Source of the DNA: Pedosphaera sp.
Lineage (GTDB): Bacteria; Verrucomicrobiota; Verrucomicrobiia; Limisphaerales; AAA164-E04
Assembly (NCBI GenBank): GCA_002690655.1
Contig: NZFL01000011.1
Location: 169,448-233,447, forward strand
Reading direction: 5' to 3'
Length of the DNA stretch: 64,000 bases
The notes under the pieces are model-generated. The model had not been told where the DNA came from, searched no databases, and saw nothing but the letters and a program-made list of their open reading frames with translations. The translations under genes and the position numbers were made by a program. Of this stretch, positions 52,180 to 63,726 are shown in pieces. Numbering within the stretch: the stretch's first letter is position 1; each line of letters begins with the position of its first letter.

Positions 52180-53420
52180 CTCAGCTTACAATTCGGTTGT
52201 CATATTTGGACAACATGCGCGTAAGCCTTTGCAGGGAAACGTCAAAACGAGGGTCCTTGTGATATGAACGGATGGACACTCGTTTTGCTGCATCTGGCCT
52301 CCAAAGACAGCGGCACTCGGAATCATGTAACATACTTATCATAGGGCAACTCTGTGTTCAATCGGGAATCTGCATATTATGCATTCTGTTCTTTTGGATA
52401 AAAGGAGGAAGCAGTGCTACCAAAAGCCCTCTAAAACCTCGCGTTCATTATCGCCCTTTCAAGAGCCTTATCTTAACAGTTATCATTACCAATCAGAGAG
52501 GGTTTTCAGCTCCTTTGGCAACTTTGGGTTCATTGAGATGTTTTTGGTTTTTGCACATCAAGAAGCTTTTACATTCACTGGAGTAGATTAATTTTGTCAT
52601 TTGTTCTACCTGAAGAATTCACATGGTGTAATCTGCCTTCTATCCCTCATCGCGACAAGTTGCAAACCGACGTTATTCTTTAGTTGCATATGGACAAGGA
52701 TCAGTTTTCGTAGCAATCCCATGATCCCGGAAAGTGGCTTATAGAAGAGATGTATATCCACTTAATTGGAAATGCATGCTTATTTGCAATGGATCAGTGC
52801 AATTGCGATTTGCAAAGAATATTCGCGCTGGGATTATCACCATAGTAATTCTGTCTCAAACGAGCTTCCAAGATGCTCAATCAGTGCGTAAAGTATTGAA
52901 CGGGGCCGGTGTAGTTCTCCTGTCCGTGGTAAGAGAAAGGTCTGCGACTGGGTGAAATATGGAGCTTCTAGCTGGCTTTTGCTTAATGGTGCTATCATAT
53001 GTTTACACCCTTTTGGCTATTAAAGCTGAAGGACGGTTTTTCCCGACGCTTGAAGTTTTTGGCTTTTTTTAAAATCCAAATCGAATGCAATCATCATGTG
53101 TGCACAGGGGGAACCGTCTGTTCAATACATGCCTGAGCTGTTCGTGGTTAGTAGAATCGTCGTGACTGTAACTGATTCCCATTTCAAAACCAGCGATTAT
53201 CAAACACCAACGCAAAGATTCACCTGCAATAGTTTCAGGGATCGGGGATGAGTGGCTTGTGAATTACACAAGCGCGGGGATCTTGCTTGTCGATTCTGGT
53301 ATCCTGAGGGGATTCCGTTGTCAGTCAAAACTCAAAAAGCTGAAATGGTCCTGATGTTGTTCACACAGACTTCCTTGATAGAAGTTTGTAACTCAAATTA
53401 AAAAATGAGTCTCAGACACC

Positions 53421-53452
53421 AAAAGCGCGAAGGAACAAGCCTTCGCGCTTTT
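53421..53452 (-). terminator. Hairpin terminator downstream of amt-glnB
   Basis: Perfect 13-bp inverted repeat AAAAGCGCGAAGG-aacaag-CCTTCGCGCTTTT just past glnB. Confidence 0.75.
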
Positions 53453-53476
53453 AAGAATAAATCGGATTGCTGTCAG

Positions 53477-53896
<420 letters not shown>

Positions 53897-53974
53897 TTAG
53901 TTAATCTCTAGGAATTTTGATCTGCGGGCAATCATTTTTGAGGTGAATTCCGCATGATAGTATTAAAGGTCAGA

Positions 53975-55330
53975 TCAAGAGTTATAACCTGATTCACCGT
54001 GGCACGCCTGATCGAGCCCCATCATTTCTTCCTCATCACTCACTCTCAAGCCCATTGTTTTGTCGATGATGAACAAAGCAATGACTGAGACAACACCGCT
54101 CCATGCTATCGTCACGATAACACTTTTAATTTGAGCAACAACCTGGAGGCCAATACTTGGGATTTCGGTGTAGGAACCTCCCAATGCAGGGGCGGCACAC
54201 ACACCTGTCAATACAGCCCCCACAACACCGCCCACTCCGTGAACACCAAAGACATCCAGACTGTCATCATAGCCTAATTTTTGTTTGAGGGAGGTTGCAG
54301 AGAAATAACATACCGCACTGGAGCATAATCCTATCAGCAAGGCTCCCATGGGACCAGCAGTCCCGGAAGCTGGCGTAATGGCTACTAATCCTGCAACGGC
54401 ACCTGTTGCGATACCAACTGCCGTAGGTCTTCCAGTTTTGATCCACTCTATGAACATCCATGTTATGGCAGCCATTGCTGTTGCGAGCTGCGTAACCAAC
54501 ATTGCCATTCCAGCTACTCCATCTGCAGCCAGTTCGCTACCAGCATTGAACCCAAACCAGCCAACCCACAGCATGCCTGCTCCTATCAAGGTTAACGGAA
54601 CACTGTGAGGCTGCAATGCTGCACTACCAAATCCACGACGTTTACCGACCATGATACAGGCCACGAGCCCTGCTATTCCGGCATTAATGTGGACAACAGT
54701 TCCACCGGCAAAATCCAAAACACCCCAATTGGCAAACAAAGCACCTTCACCGCCCCAAGCCATGTGACAAATTGGAAGGTACGAAAAAGTGACCCAAACT
54801 ATTGTGAACACTATCATGGCGCTAAATTTAATGCGCTCGGCAAAAGCTCCAACAATCAGCGCAGGGGTAATGATAATGAACGTCATCTGAAAAGTGACGA
54901 AGACTGTCTCAGGTATCGTCCCTGAAATGGAATCGACGTTTACTTTGCTGAGAAAGGCATTGCTTAAATCTCCTATAAGCCACTGCATGTTTCCTCCGTT
55001 CCCAAATGCAAGGCTGTATCCATAAGTCACCCAGATGACACTCATGATGCCGACCATTGCAAAGCATTGTACTAATACAGAAAGTATATTTTTGGACCGA
55101 ACCAAACCGCCATAAAAGAGAGCCAGGCCCGGGATAGACATGAAAAGAACAAGGGCAGTTGCGGTTATCATCCAAGCGGTATCACCGGTATCTAGTTGCG
55201 GGGTTATTTCAGCAGACTCAACGGTTTCCGCAGCTTTTTCTAGAGTGGTAGTTGCGTCCTCTGCGGCATTAAGCTGATATCCAGTCCATAAAATGAGGCC
55301 GGCAATGAGTGTGATCGTAAGAACTCTCAT
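53975..55330 (-). CDS. amt: Ammonium transporter
   Basis: Signal peptide, 11 TM-type architecture, DFAGGTVVHINAGIAGL, DVFGVHGVGGVVGAVLTG. Confidence 0.96.
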   Translation of the reverse strand: MRVLTITLIAGLILWTGYQLNAAEDATTTLEKAAETVESAEITPQLDTGDTAWMITATALVLFMSIPGLALFYGGLVRSKNILSVLVQCFAMVGIMSVIWVTYGYSLAFGNGGNMQWLIGDLSNAFLSKVNVDSISGTIPETVFVTFQMTFIIITPALIVGAFAERIKFSAMIVFTIVWVTFSYLPICHMAWGGEGALFANWGVLDFAGGTVVHINAGIAGLVACIMVGKRRGFGSAALQPHSVPLTLIGAGMLWVGWFGFNAGSELAADGVAGMAMLVTQLATAMAAITWMFIEWIKTGRPTAVGIATGAVAGLVAITPASGTAGPMGALLIGLCSSAVCYFSATSLKQKLGYDDSLDVFGVHGVGGVVGAVLTGVCAAPALGGSYTEIPSIGLQVVAQIKSVIVTIAWSGVVSVIALFIIDKTMGLRVSDEEEMMGLDQACHGESGYNS

Positions 55331-55690
55331 GATATTTTTTAATATTTATTTCGTGTCAATTGAGATTTTTCAGGGGTTGGGTCGTTTTAAAGCAACCACT
55401 GTGCCATTGAATCCGCTGAGTAATTTGGAATATGCTTAAACTGAACGAAGACAATATGTAATGGGAAAACATTTGCTTACATATAACTTTTGGATGATTA
55501 GGGGTGGTTAAAAAACCGCAATCTGATAGAACTTACTCACAGTAGAAGTGTCTAAAAAAGAACAAATAGGTGAAATTTATACAAGAGGTAATGAAGTCCA
55601 CAGAGTGCGAATTTTTACGCCAATAGTAAAGTCTGACCCCGGATCATGAGCGTTGCCAAGTTGTTACTTTACTTTTAAGAGATGAGCATG

Positions 55691-56173
55691 ATGGATATCA
55701 AAGTTGGAATTATTACCATTTCAGATCGAGCTTCGCAGGGGTTGTATGACGATTTAGGGGGACCTGCACTTAAAAAAGCCTCTCAAGACTACGAGTGGGA
55801 AGTGGTGGGCGAAACTCTAGTAGCAGATGAAAAACGTGACATTCAGCGAGCAGTTTTAGAGCAAATTCGAAGTGGAGCGAACCTGGTATTGACGACTGGA
55901 GGAACCGGCGTGGCTTTACGCGATGTCACTCCTGAGGCAGTGCGTGAAATTGCGGTGCGAGAGTTACCCGGATTCGGAGAACTAATGCGAATGGAGTCCT
56001 TGAAAATCACTCCCAATGCGATTCTTTCCAGGAGTCTTGCTGTCGTAGTCGAAAAAGGGCTTGTGATTTGTCTTCCGGGAAAACCTTCAGGAGCCGTTGA
56101 ATGCTTAGGTTTTGTGCTTGGCGCTATTCCACATTGCGTGGAGGTGATTCAGGAGGTGCCGACAAGTTGCTGA
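55691..56173 (+). CDS. MogA/MoaB family molybdenum cofactor biosynthesis protein
   Basis: VGIITISDRASQGLYDDLGGPAL, LVLTTGGTGVALRDVTPEA, LPGKPSGAVE. Confidence 0.92.
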   Translation: MDIKVGIITISDRASQGLYDDLGGPALKKASQDYEWEVVGETLVADEKRDIQRAVLEQIRSGANLVLTTGGTGVALRDVTPEAVREIAVRELPGFGELMRMESLKITPNAILSRSLAVVVEKGLVICLPGKPSGAVECLGFVLGAIPHCVEVIQEVPTSC

Positions 56174-56546
56174 CTGCATTGATAAATGGTGTCCATTCTA
56201 CCGAGATTGAGGGCCCCAATGCATTAAAATCATTAACTGGCGGAGTTTTCTTGCCTCACTTCGCCATGAAAGAGACTTCCACTGGAGATTTATGACTCAT
56301 TCAGACTTAGAACTTCGAAGAGAAACAAGGAGTTGAACTAAAGGGTTTGACTGGAGATTGCAGCTTACTTGACCGGATATGGCCTGCATTATGGAAAAGC
56401 CTGGTTTTCATCACTGCCACCTTTCAATGAGTGGCAATGACAATGGTCTGGTCAAATGAGTAGTAAGCCGCAACGGATAATCTTGAGGCGCTTAAATATT
56501 GCCATTGATTTATCACAAGGGAATTGCTTATGTCCCAAATAATTTG

Positions 56547-58196
56547 ATGAAAAAGCTCAAGGCCATCACCTATTTCCTGCTGGGGTCAGCATTACTGCTG
56601 ATTGCTGTGATGACCCCTGCCTATTTACGGTCAGTTGACTCTGGCGTCCTGCGGATAGCTGGAGGTAAAACTGAATTGATCAGCGAAGGTTTTTCCTTGC
56701 TACGCCTGGAAAAACCAGGCCCTGCGCACATCCTTTTCCAAAGCGCTCGGTTCAACGCATTGGATGGCGTAAAAGAGCTTGAAGAAGCTCTCGAAAAATA
56801 TCGAAGTAAAGATCCTAAAGGATTTCAACAGGGAAATTCCGATGCTCTGATTAAGCGGTTTCTTGACAGTAACCCATCAAATTCAAGGTTTGTGCTTGGA
56901 TGGATGGTGGCCAGTAATTTCCGCAAATCAGTTTTGAATCATCTCGAGCAATCCAATCGGCCCGGAGTTCAAACAATACTAAAAAATCGAAATTTACAGT
57001 CTTTGAATGTATTTTACCCTGTTGCCAGTGCTGGCGGACAACCTTTCGATTCGGCACTGCTGTTGATCGGTCTTTTATATCAGGAAGATCATCTCAGTTC
57101 TGAGTTTGGCCAACAGGTTGAGCTACTAGCAGCCCAAGTGAATCTAGGGAAAGACACACGGCATCTTGAAGCAATGTGTCTTGATATTTTGTCTCTTAGC
57201 AAGCGCATGAATTGGGGGCAACTGACGACATTCATGCAAAAAATAGAATCTGTTGAGACTCTTCGCACGCTTACACATCATGCGATGCGTTCCGAAGAAA
57301 TGTTGCCCAGGGTATTCTCTTCGTTGCGGTTCGCTGAGTCGGGAGGCTTGCTGGCTGATTACCTGAGAAGATTTCCTGAGACAGCTCCCAGGGATATTCA
57401 ACTCGGCATCGTCAACGGGCAGGAGGCCCTGAGACATTTGTTACAAAGACAGGAACCTGTTTTTGTTTCATCTACACGCGAATGGCTCCGCAGCCATGGA
57501 TTGTTCAATACGCCATCGGCACAATTATGCAAGCTGACCCTGCGCATGCCGATGTTTGCTCTGTTGATCAAATATCTCCTGTATTTGTTTGGAAGTTTTT
57601 TTATTCTACGATTTCTCCATCAACTCAAGCCTGAACCGGAAGATGCCAGCGGGCAAATGCAGGTGGATGGAATCGGTTTTTTGCGTCAGCAAATCCTGGC
57701 CCTCATCTTTCTGGTTTTCGTAATAGTCCTTGGAGAACCTTTTCTTGCGCAGGACTCAAAAAAGGTGGAAAATACGCCGTCATGGAGATTTCCGGTCATG
57801 CAGTCCGCTGTTACGGATGACGTTGAATCAATTATGGAAACAAAAATAACACAAATCACCATTCTTGCCCTGGTTCTGTTTTTTCTGGTTCAGGTATGCA
57901 TCTACGCATTATGCCTGGTTAAATTGAAAGAAATCAAAAAACAGGATGCACATAGCGGCTTGAAATTGCGACTTCTGGATAACGAAGAAAACTTATTCGA
58001 CTCAGGGCTCTATCTTGGACTTGGAGGTACGGTTCTGTCTCTGGTGATGCTAGCGCTCGGTATTGTGAAACCGGGGCTGATGGCAGCTTATTCCTCCACT
58101 TTATTTGGTATTATATTTGTGTCTGCACTGAAAATTTTCCATGTGCGTCCATACCGTCGTAAACTTATTGTTGAAAACGAAACTGAAAGAGCATGA
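56547..58196 (+). CDS. Uncharacterised membrane protein (multi-TM)
   Basis: N-terminal TM, large extracytoplasmic region, several C-terminal TMs; ATGA overlap with the next gene. Confidence 0.7.
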   Translation: MKKLKAITYFLLGSALLLIAVMTPAYLRSVDSGVLRIAGGKTELISEGFSLLRLEKPGPAHILFQSARFNALDGVKELEEALEKYRSKDPKGFQQGNSDALIKRFLDSNPSNSRFVLGWMVASNFRKSVLNHLEQSNRPGVQTILKNRNLQSLNVFYPVASAGGQPFDSALLLIGLLYQEDHLSSEFGQQVELLAAQVNLGKDTRHLEAMCLDILSLSKRMNWGQLTTFMQKIESVETLRTLTHHAMRSEEMLPRVFSSLRFAESGGLLADYLRRFPETAPRDIQLGIVNGQEALRHLLQRQEPVFVSSTREWLRSHGLFNTPSAQLCKLTLRMPMFALLIKYLLYLFGSFFILRFLHQLKPEPEDASGQMQVDGIGFLRQQILALIFLVFVIVLGEPFLAQDSKKVENTPSWRFPVMQSAVTDDVESIMETKITQITILALVLFFLVQVCIYALCLVKLKEIKKQDAHSGLKLRLLDNEENLFDSGLYLGLGGTVLSLVMLALGIVKPGLMAAYSSTLFGIIFVSALKIFHVRPYRRKLIVENETERA

Positions 58197-59746
58197 ACAA
58201 ACCATTGCTCATCATTATCTGTGATTTCCTCCTGATAAGTCTTCTTTCATTGGCGCGGTTTGACCAACAAGCTCCAGCCGAATCAGACGAGTCCGAACTG
58301 ACCGAAGTTGATGAAGTGCAGGGAGCTCAGGATATGATGGAAGCTCTCAAAATGGCTCTTGAAGAGGAGCGCCAATCCAAGGATGTTCTCAGTAGAGAGC
58401 TGCAATCCATGCAGGACAGTCTCCAAAATAAGGAGACCGTTCTTGCTGAAAAGGAAATTAGAATTGAGTCGATTGAAAACAACCTTGAAAAGGTAGAGCG
58501 TAAAGCCAGTCAGTTACAGCGCGACCGCACAATGCTCAAGCAGCAATACGACGACACGCAGAAAAACGTTGCTTTTCTTCAGGAGCAATACGTCAGCGTG
58601 AAGAACGAGGCAAAGCAACTGCAGCAAAATTTGAGCACTTCGACCGTTCAGGCTAACGACTCAAGAGCTCGATTGGAAACCATACAATCCGAACTGCAAG
58701 TACGTCGGCTGGAAGCAAAGCAAATGCAGGGTAAAATGGATGCTTTGGAGAAGGAAAGAAAGGCTGCTGAAGAACAGAAATTCCAGTTGGCACTGGAATT
58801 AAAACAATCTCAAACGGCTGAGGTTATCATTCGTGAATATTACGATGCAGCCAAAGATGAAATAAGAGTCGCAAGAGCCGATGTCGAATATTCAAGAGAA
58901 CAGGTTGCTGGAGCCAAGGAGGAAGTGGCTGTTGTTCGTGAAGAAAAAGAACGGATTCAAGATCATGCTGATGCCTTGGCTGTTGGAGTAGAAAATCTGA
59001 CCGCAAAATCGGAAGAGATCAGGGAAGACATTCGCAGCAATACCCCGCTAGCGGCCAATACGATATTCAATGATTTCGTTGAAAATCGTATCACAACGCG
59101 ATTTTTTGCTGCACGGAGTGGATTGTTTGGTCAGGCGATAAATAAAGAAAGTGAGACCAACAGTGTGCTCCTTAGCGATGGTGACACTATTTACGCTTTG
59201 TATCATGTCGAAGGCACACCATTCAGAATCTGGCAGGGAGAATCAAATTGGGAACAGTTGACCGGTGTTGTTAATCGCTCTCAAAAAGCCTATTCCGTAG
59301 CCCTCATGTCGTGTATTGAGGCCGACCCTCGAATCCTTGTGGTTCCTGTCGGTGCAAAACAAGCAAATGTGCTCGGCGGTAAGATTTATAATCTAGCGGA
59401 AAATCCCTTCAAATTCCAGCAAGCCGTCCTTGTTGGGGCCCAGAATGGTTACTACGGAGAAGCTGAATTCAAGTTGGATCCTCAGAATCCAGATTATGTA
59501 AAAATGGAGAAGCAAGCCTTTCGTAAACTGGTCGGTAAATTTTCTCCTTCACGTGGCGATTTGGTATTTAGCAAAACTGGCGAATTACTTGGCATCATGG
59601 TCAATGATACGCATTGTGTTGTTTTGAAATCGATTAAAACCACCACGAAGTTCAAGTTCGGGAATAATGTCCTCTCCGAGCAAACGGGCGGGATCATGGC
59701 GAGTCAGAAATTCATCATGAACAGTCTGCCGATCCACTTGCAGTAA
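58193..59746 (+). CDS. Membrane-anchored coiled-coil protein with C-terminal trypsin-like-fold domain lacking a canonical catalytic serine motif
   Basis: IIICDFLLISLLSLARFD anchor, long heptad-rich coiled coil, C-terminal SPSRGDLVFSKTGELLGIMVN resembling a degenerate GNSGGPLF block. Confidence 0.6.
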   Translation: MNKPLLIIICDFLLISLLSLARFDQQAPAESDESELTEVDEVQGAQDMMEALKMALEEERQSKDVLSRELQSMQDSLQNKETVLAEKEIRIESIENNLEKVERKASQLQRDRTMLKQQYDDTQKNVAFLQEQYVSVKNEAKQLQQNLSTSTVQANDSRARLETIQSELQVRRLEAKQMQGKMDALEKERKAAEEQKFQLALELKQSQTAEVIIREYYDAAKDEIRVARADVEYSREQVAGAKEEVAVVREEKERIQDHADALAVGVENLTAKSEEIREDIRSNTPLAANTIFNDFVENRITTRFFAARSGLFGQAINKESETNSVLLSDGDTIYALYHVEGTPFRIWQGESNWEQLTGVVNRSQKAYSVALMSCIEADPRILVVPVGAKQANVLGGKIYNLAENPFKFQQAVLVGAQNGYYGEAEFKLDPQNPDYVKMEKQAFRKLVGKFSPSRGDLVFSKTGELLGIMVNDTHCVVLKSIKTTTKFKFGNNVLSEQTGGIMASQKFIMNSLPIHLQ

Positions 59747-59849
59747 CAGCCCAAGGCCAGGAATGAGCCTTCTTGAATGAGTATTCAGGGTTGAAATTTG
59801 GTTGCAACTGACTAATTCAGTAAAGGTGGGATTGCTGGAACCATGCTTT

Positions 59850-60425
59850 GTCAGTAAATGGCAGACCATGGGCATTGTCTTTGGCTTGCTGTTAGCAACA
59901 TTTTCATCATCGCATGCTGTCATTCATAAAAGTGACTCAAGTTCAGCTGTTCTGTGGGTTGCTTTCATCTGGATTTTACCCATCGCAGGTTCCATTCTCT
60001 ATGCCTTATTTTGAATCAATCGAGTAAAAAGAAGGGATCTGTTCTTACGTGTTAACATGGAACACGTGATTTCTGAACCCATGGTTGGCAAGGTGGGCTT
60101 CATCATTCAATGGCTTGCTGTGGAAGTTCATTTGAACAATGGTATTCGCTTTTTCATACGGTGAGAGATATTTCTGACAGGCCTCTGCTCCCAGGGAATG
60201 ACATGCAGGTGCTTGTCGATGGTCATTGGGCATTGGTGGGATCTGCCAATTGGGATTCAGGCAGTCTACGTTTGAGTTTTGAGATCAATGTTGAATGCTA
60301 CCACAGATACAGTTGAAAAAATGGAGCGCTCCAGAGAGGTGACTTTGGAGTCATTGAATCGCCGGTCCATACCGATAAAACTGCGAGACGGATGCATGCG
60401 TTTTGAGACTCCATATCTTTGAAAA
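59850..60425 (+). pseudogene. Decayed cardiolipin synthase (PLD superfamily)
   Basis: PLDc_N-like SSSAVLWVAFIWILPIAGSILYALF*INRVKRRRD, then QVLVDGHWALVGSANWDSGSLRLSFEINVECY and REVTLESLNRRSIPIKLRDGCMRFETPYL in other frames; central region missing. Confidence 0.85.
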
Positions 60426-60442
60426 ACGAAACTTCCGGGAAC

Positions 60443-61300
60443 CTATTCCTCAGATACATTGAGAGACCAATCGTAGCGGGTGTAATGGATCTTGTACCTG
60501 CTCAGATCTGTTTGAAAAATATGGGCAGCATGCTTAGTGAGATAGTTCTTCACAGATCCTGAAACACGTTCAAAGTCCTCTGCATACCACTCAAAGATTG
60601 GAGACAGGTATAATATTTGCTCCAGCTTTGAAATACGATTCTTTGATGTGTTTCCCAGGAACACCTGCCCTTGATCTTCAAGTTGTGTCTTTAGCAATGA
60701 ACCAGTGTAGGCTTCAGATCGAAGTTGAGGGCATCCTTTGGCTGCGCATACGAGCGCAAAATGTACCGCTGGGAGATGCCTGGTTCCGGGAAGGATAATG
60801 TCATGTTCTAAATGATTGAGTGAAATTTTTTCTTCCCATAAATGAATCCTTTTTTGCCTCCATGCAGCATGTGGTAAAAAGCCAATATCCTTGATGCTCT
60901 TCACGGGATATGCATCCACAATTAACTGAATCGTAGCTGCGTTGTATAGATTGATTAGAAAGGCCAATTGCTCATCGCTGCTCCAAAGATCAAATTCCGA
61001 ACGAGGGGATTGAGAAATAGATTTCAGGTAAATCTCTAAATCGATACTGTTGCGCTTGAGTCCCTTGTAATCTACCAACCCATCTTTGACATGTCGTTTC
61101 AATGTTTTATTCCACAATGCGTGAGAAGAGTCGAAAGCCCAGGTTTGAGTCACAGCCAATGCCAGCATGACAAGGACCCACCTGACAATAATTGAGGTTA
61201 ACCGGTAATGAATCCGATCATGTATCATTGGGCCCTGAGCTTTCGACGGTATCCAATGACGGTAAATCCTGTCCTTATTTTTTTCAGTTTTAAGCTGCAT
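60443..61300 (-). CDS. DUF547 domain-containing protein
   Basis: AFLINLYNAATIQLIVDAYPVKSIKDIG, VHFALVCAAKGCPQLRSEAY. Confidence 0.88.
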   Translation of the reverse strand: MQLKTEKNKDRIYRHWIPSKAQGPMIHDRIHYRLTSIIVRWVLVMLALAVTQTWAFDSSHALWNKTLKRHVKDGLVDYKGLKRNSIDLEIYLKSISQSPRSEFDLWSSDEQLAFLINLYNAATIQLIVDAYPVKSIKDIGFLPHAAWRQKRIHLWEEKISLNHLEHDIILPGTRHLPAVHFALVCAAKGCPQLRSEAYTGSLLKTQLEDQGQVFLGNTSKNRISKLEQILYLSPIFEWYAEDFERVSGSVKNYLTKHAAHIFQTDLSRYKIHYTRYDWSLNVSEE

Positions 61301-61397
61301 GCCCGTGATGATGATGTCACAAGATAATTAATTTCCGCTAATCTTCGAGTATTTCTTTTCCTTGCAGCCGGTGTTGTTGTGACGGCATGATTTCACC

Positions 61398-62792
61398 ATG
61401 CACGTTCAATTTATTGGGGCTACTCGCACTACCACAGGTTCAATGTATCTGTTTCAAGTCAATGGTGAGAAAATCCTCATGGAGTGCGGCCTTTATCAGG
61501 GAAGGCGCGACGAGACTCTGGAACGCAACCGGCATTTCCCCTTTGATCCATCTGAAATTGCTGCTGTCGTGCTAAGCCATGCTCACATTGATCATTGCGG
61601 AAATCTTCCTAATCTTTGCAGACAAGGTTTTCAGGGGAATATCTACTGCACTTTTGCAACGCGTGATCTGGCGGCAATCATGTTGGCCGATTCAGCCCAT
61701 ATTCAACGATATGATGCAGAGTATGTATCTAGAAAGCGTGCCAAAAAAGGACTTGATGCCGTTCAGCCACTTTATGGGACTAAAGATGCAGAGCAAGCGG
61801 TCTCTCAATTTGTGGCTGTCAATTATGATCGACCAATCGTCATTTCCAAAGGTGTAAAAGCTACTTTTGTCGATGCTGGACACATTTTGGGGTCGGCTCA
61901 AATAGTGTTCGATGTGGAGGAAAACGGAAAGCAATTCCGTTACCTGTTCAGCGGTGATATAGGTCGAGGCGGGCATGAGATCCTTCGTGACCCGCAACCC
62001 GTTGAGAATGTGGATTTCCTCCAGATCGAAAGTACCTACGGCGGTCGCGATCATACAGATAAAATGCTTGCAAAGGAGGAAGTGGGGAACTTAGTCAATG
62101 AAACGCTCAAAAAAAACGGTAAAGTGATCATACCTGCTTTTTCAGTGGGAAGAACCCAGTTGATCGTATACACCCTGCACCAATTGACGGATGAGGGAGT
62201 TATCCCAAAAGTGCCCATTTATGTAGATAGCCCTTTGAGCGTGAATGCCACTGAAATTTTCCGGCTCCACCCCGAATGTTTCAATGAAGGTATCTATCAA
62301 TTTCTACATGAAAAAGCCAACCCTTTCGGGATGGAAAACCTTACCTACATCCGCATGGCGGAACATTCGAGAAAGCTCAATGACCTCACGTCACCCGCCA
62401 TTATCATCAGTTCATCCGGTATGTGTGAGGCAGGGCGAATCAGGCATCATCTAAAAAACAACATCGGTAATCCGCGTAACACAGTTCTATTCGTGGGGTA
62501 TTGCGCCCAAAATACATTGGGATCGAAAATCATGAACAACGATAGTCCTGTAAATATCTTCGGTGAACCGATTGAAGTAAGAGCCAGAATAGCTAGAGTG
62601 GACGCATTCTCAGGTCATGCAGACCGGGCTGAATTGTCACAGTATGTTCGGAATCTAACCGGACGCCTCGCCCGAGTCACTGTGGTTCATGGCGAGGAGA
62701 AGCAGTCGCTTGCCTTTTCCAAAACCTTGAGAGAACTATTGCCAGGAGCTCAGGTGAGCGTGCCCGAGCGGCTTGAGTCATTGGAGTTTTGA
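61398..62792 (+). CDS. Beta-CASP metallo-beta-lactamase RNase/exonuclease family protein
   Basis: VLSHAHIDHCGNLP, FVDAGHILGSAQIVF, LFSGDIGRGGHEIL, IISSSGMCEAGRIRHHL, DAFSGHADRAEL. Confidence 0.92.
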   Translation: MHVQFIGATRTTTGSMYLFQVNGEKILMECGLYQGRRDETLERNRHFPFDPSEIAAVVLSHAHIDHCGNLPNLCRQGFQGNIYCTFATRDLAAIMLADSAHIQRYDAEYVSRKRAKKGLDAVQPLYGTKDAEQAVSQFVAVNYDRPIVISKGVKATFVDAGHILGSAQIVFDVEENGKQFRYLFSGDIGRGGHEILRDPQPVENVDFLQIESTYGGRDHTDKMLAKEEVGNLVNETLKKNGKVIIPAFSVGRTQLIVYTLHQLTDEGVIPKVPIYVDSPLSVNATEIFRLHPECFNEGIYQFLHEKANPFGMENLTYIRMAEHSRKLNDLTSPAIIISSSGMCEAGRIRHHLKNNIGNPRNTVLFVGYCAQNTLGSKIMNNDSPVNIFGEPIEVRARIARVDAFSGHADRAELSQYVRNLTGRLARVTVVHGEEKQSLAFSKTLRELLPGAQVSVPERLESLEF

Positions 62793-63096
62793 AGGATAGC
62801 ATGTCAATAAACGGCTTTTGCAAGTATCTGGCGAAAGACAAGATTTTGCGGAACGTAATGAATCATTTGTGATTGTTTGAAACAAGATGGAAGGTGAATT
62901 CCGCAATGATTTGAAGATAAGCTGCTTCTCAAGTATATCCACTTCAATGAGACATAATTAGACTTAAAAGGAAGCTCTCGAGTGGCTTGATTGAAATTCT
63001 TTTGAAAAAAAAAGTTCAGATTTTTGAAACTTCTTCCGTGGATCAATGGTTATGAGGAGATAGCCACCATTACGTGAAAAAGGGGCGGTTAAAAGT

Positions 63097-63726
63097 ATGG
63101 AACAAACAGATCACAGATTTGAATCTTTCGTCATCGAGCATCAGGACATGGTGTTCAATTGCGCTGTTCGAATACTGGCTAATCGTACGGAAGCACAGGA
63201 CATCGCGCAGGAAACCTTTCTGAGAGCTTACAAGCACTTCGAATCTCTACGCGATGAACCTGCCGTTCGAGGATGGTTGAAAACAGTCACGAGGAATTTG
63301 TGTTTAAATCACATCACCCGCTACCGCTCAAAGTGGCGCTTTTTCTCGGATTGGCGCAAATCGGAGACTGAGAATAAAGGATGGGATCCGGTAGACTCCA
63401 TCCCAAGTCCTTCGCCAGATAAAACCGAAGCAGAAAGATCCGATGAACGATCTTTGCTTGAAGAGCTACTCAATGCTTTACCAGATCATCAAAGGATCCC
63501 ATTGGTGTTATTTCATTTCGATGAATTAAGTTATGAAGAAATTGCAGGATCCCTGAAGATTTCAATCGGGAAGGTCAAGACTGATATTCATCGCGCAAGA
63601 CATGCGCTGAAGAAGAAAATATCGTTGCATCAAGCTGCTAAACAAGAATGGTCCAGGCAAAGACAATCTCAAGAGACGAACTATTTCCCCCGTCAATTGT
63701 ACCCACAACATGGAGCGGCTTCATGA
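63097..63726 (+). CDS. ECF RNA polymerase sigma factor
   Basis: Region 2 EAQDIAQETFLRAYKHFESL; region 4 LPDHQRIPLVLFHFDELSYEEIAGSLKISIGKVKTDIHRARHALKKK. Confidence 0.93.
   Translation: MEQTDHRFESFVIEHQDMVFNCAVRILANRTEAQDIAQETFLRAYKHFESLRDEPAVRGWLKTVTRNLCLNHITRYRSKWRFFSDWRKSETENKGWDPVDSIPSPSPDKTEAERSDERSLLEELLNALPDHQRIPLVLFHFDELSYEEIAGSLKISIGKVKTDIHRARHALKKKISLHQAAKQEWSRQRQSQETNYFPRQLYPQHGAAS

Noticed and set aside
52390-52430. aaaggaggaagcag resembling the SRP RNA GGAAGGAAGCAG tetraloop motif
   Set aside because: Flanking sequence lacks the UCAGG/AGCCAAG helix of SRP RNA domain IV
52272-52955. Small plus-strand ORFs in the 52.2-53.4 kb intergenic region
   Set aside because: No recognisable domains; could be relics, but I could not identify a parent gene
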